Source: Tenebrio molitor (taxonomy: Eukaryota; Arthropoda; Insecta; Coleoptera; Tenebrionidae). From it: 64,000 nucleotides of DNA. The DNA is taken from positions 26,164,001 to 26,228,000 of the forward strand of contig NC_091046.1 of assembly GCF_963966145.1 (NCBI RefSeq). Direction: 5' to 3'. The notes below the pieces were generated by a model, which was not told the DNA's origin, searched no databases, and saw only the letters and a list, made by a program, of their open reading frames with translations. This document shows, one piece after another, positions 61,953 through 64,000 of this stretch. The position numbers were made by a program, and so were the translations under genes. Position 1 is the stretch's first letter, and every line of letters starts with the position of its first letter.

Positions 61953-62310
61953 ACTATAATCGTGTCAAAAATAAATTACTCCCTAGAATTTAGGGATATT
62001 CGTTACTAGGTTGCCATAAATTTGGTTAGGTTGGAGGCTATGTGGTTTCTGGTGAAAAACAAAAGATATCGTAACCGTAAGGCTGTGAATTCCTTGTAAC
62101 AATTACATATGGCTCTATTTCTGCTAAGTGATGTTTTTTCGTTTCACAATCAATTTTGGTTTCTGGCGGCATATTTAGTTGGACTTAATCATCTCTCAAT
62201 TCATAGTAACCAACCTTAAGCATTCTAATTCTAGTTACACACAACATGAAAAACGTTATTTCCCTAAATGTTCGATTTATAGGGAGTAATTTATTTTTGA
62301 CACGATTGTA
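61953..62310. mobile_element. MITE, about 358 bp
   Basis: ATCGTGTCAAAAATAAATTA...CTCCCT is inverted at the right end (AGGGAGTAATTTATTTTTGA...CACGAT). Non-coding interior. Confidence 0.8.
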
Positions 62311-62690
62311 CAGTGGAAATTACTTATGGAATAAATTCAGTAACTTCAAAACTAATGACATTTGTCGAAAACGCTGAAACAGGTCAATTTTTATTTCTCA
62401 TAGTAGTTATTTTAAGTTGCTTCACTTGTTCATGACGTTATCCATTTTTGAGGTATTACGTCATCACCAATTTTTTTAAATGACAACCCCTACTTTTTTG
62501 TCCTCTTTCTGATAGACTTTCTTACTACCTAAACGATGAATCAAAAAAATTGTTACCTTACATAACATTTTTTTTTTGAGAAAATGACAAATTTTACTTC
62601 AAAAAATTAATTTAATTTTTAATGTAAAAAATTTACTTGACCTCAAACAAAAATAAACAAACATCTAAGGTTGACAATAAAATGTAACAG
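62311..62690. other. AT-rich, no gene
   Basis: CATAGTAGTTATTTTAAG at 62399 recalls the palindrome-associated box, and GACGTTATCC...GGTATTACGTC nearby forms only a short hairpin. Confidence 0.35.
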
Positions 62691-62694
62691 AAAT

Positions 62695-62872
62695 GTTGAA
62701 ATTGCCCCTCGCCAACTATTTAGCACTCACACAGGAGTGTAAACATTGTACACCGCGCTCAATAATGTTAGGGCTAATTTGTTCCATTTCAGCGCGAATT
62801 CTGTGTCGTAATTCTTCTAAATTGTTTGGTCTATTGAAGTAAATCCTCGACTTTAAATAACCACATAGAAAA
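62695..62872 (-). pseudogene. Mariner-type transposase C-terminus
   Basis: The minus strand reads FLCGYLKSRIYFNRPNNLEE, LRHRIRAEMEQISPNIIERG, VQCLHSCVSAK. FLWGYLKxxVYxxxPxNLxELxxRI is the usual tail of insect mariner-type transposases after the last catalytic residue. It stops exactly where the duplicated segment begins. Confidence 0.75.
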
Positions 62873-62875
62873 ATA

Positions 62876-64000
62876 GTATATTAAGTATAAAGAACGGTAA
62901 TGACAATGTACGGATCGAAGACAATTGTTTGGAGGAGGAGCTTGCGACGACTCCAATATTGTCTGAGATCCGTACATTGTCATTAACGTTCGTCATGCTT
63001 ACGAGATTTTTTGCGCGATTGAATATTTATTACAAAACATTCCTAATGCAATGCGATACGACGCCCTTCACATCGTGTTGCCACAATGTCGATTTTTGTA
63101 TCGCGTTTTTAAGGCAATCTGCAAACAACTACCGCCATTGCAGTTTTTGTGCGCAAATATCGCCAGTTGTGTTGAAAAACAAGCAGTAAAATGAGTGATA
63201 TTAGTGATTCCGAAAACGAAGTGGATATTGTAGAAGAAACTTTGAATGTGGGGTGCGTCACAAATAAAGAATTTTTGAAACTAACGACCTCAACGTGTAA
63301 TTAAGAAGACAAGGAAAATTTGTGGTATGAAAATTTTGATAATACTAATGTCGCGGCAAGTTCGCTAATATTATTTCATTGCAGCGGCAAGGAATGCCGA
63401 CCACAAGAGCCGTGTGAGTTTCCAGAAAGTGCTAACATCTTGTCTTCAACTTCTGTCTACATAAATCAAGAATTTTCGAAACCAGCGAACTCAATATGAA
63501 ATCAAGAAGACAAGGAAAATCCGGGGTATGAACATGTTGACAATTCTAATGTCGCAGCAAGTCTGTTACTAAAATTGTTTCATTGCAGCGGTAAGGTAGG
63601 CCGACTACAAGAGCCGTGTGAGTTTCCAGAAAGTGCTAACATCTTGTCTTCAACTTCCGTCTACATAAATGAAGAATTTTCGAAACCAACGATCTCAATT
63701 TGTAATCAAGAAGACAAGGAAAATGCGGGGTATGAAAATTTTGACAATGCCAATGTCGCGGCAAGTTTGCTAATGCTATTTCATTGCAGCGCCAAGGAAA
63801 GCCGACTACAAGAGCCGTGTGAGTTTCCAGAAAGTGCTAACATCTTGTCTTCAACTTCTGTCTACATAAATGAAGAATTATTTTCGAAACCAACAACCTC
63901 AATGTGTACCTAATCAAGAAGACAAGGAAAATGCGGGGTATGAAAATTTTGACAATGCCAATGTCGCGGCAAGTTTGCTAATGCTATTTCATTGCAGCGC
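62876..64000 (+). repeat. Second copy of the 40.2-41.4 kb segment, runs off the edge
   Basis: Matches 40191 onward, including the palindrome (62897-62991), the start MSDISDSENEVDI and four repeat units. The Myb-like gene is absent; mariner debris abuts instead. Confidence 0.9.
63191..64000 (+). pseudogene. Tandem-repeat ORF, copy 2, with early stops
   Basis: The same start as 40513, but a TAA at 63302-63304 and a TGA at about 63497 break the frame. The stretch 63575-63913 is open and has two full repeat units (QEDKENAGYENFDNANVAAS, RLQEPCEFPESANILSSTSV). The window ends within the next unit. Confidence 0.7.

Overview
This is animal nuclear DNA, most likely from an insect (beetle-like in flavour, but the order cannot be fixed from this window). 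It is AT-rich, has short spliced introns (55 to 80 nt), and is packed with arthropod-type transposable elements: Tc1/mariner, PIF/Harbinger, P/THAP, hAT, Crypton, MULE-like, jockey/CR1-type LINEs and a gypsy-type LTR element. I found no convincing single-copy host gene. Nearly every long reading frame belongs to a mobile element or to an ORF family known as a repeat in arthropods.

Layout. 1-2.0 kb: LINE 3' end inserted into a conserved ORF, then a small Harbinger remnant. 2.6-4.1 kb: a decayed Crypton-like tyrosine recombinase (YR) behind a long palindrome. 4.8-7.6 kb: a mariner-type transposase split by a 5'-truncated retroelement, itself split by a 362-bp palindromic element. 8.4-15.2 kb: a PIF/Harbinger element closed by TAA target duplications, carrying a nearly intact transposase and, nested inside, two MITEs, an intact Crypton-like YR gene and a THAP-domain fragment. 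15.4-16.2 kb: palindromic elements. 16.98-20.45 kb: a complete P element with 8-bp duplications and an 851-residue, five-exon open reading frame. 21-25.2 kb: Tc1/mariner debris. 25.45-37.3 kb: an LTR retrotransposon whose 3' LTR is interrupted by a LINE, which is interrupted by Harbinger material, which is interrupted by a smaller Harbinger; its gag is interrupted by an 806-bp element with a 9-bp duplication. 37.4-41.4 kb: a Myb/SANT (NAIF1-like) gene divergent from an unknown tandem-repeat ORF, with a palindrome between them; the repeat-ORF side is duplicated at 62.9-64.0 kb. 42-46.5 kb: LINE pieces, a transposase with an N-terminal RING finger, and a DDE transposase C-terminus. 46.6-51 kb: a SWIM plus YqaJ nuclease pseudogene split by an intact 2.7-kb IS630/Tc1-mariner element with an unusually long D-to-E spacing. 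52-62.8 kb: MITEs, a hAT BED finger, a tandem duplication, several palindromes, and three more mariner-type elements.

The most interesting signal is a dispersed family of 80-300 bp palindromes. Many are bounded on one side by a box close to TAAATAACTATTA and on the other by ATACAAC. Several have an apex close to GAGCGnnGCGAG although their stems differ in sequence. Both YR genes in the window have such a box-plus-palindrome just upstream. One box-bearing insertion (6660-7021) and one boxless hairpin insertion (54604-54687) can be compared with an uninterrupted state, so these structures move. I infer a YR-linked foldback element family; this needs testing genome-wide.
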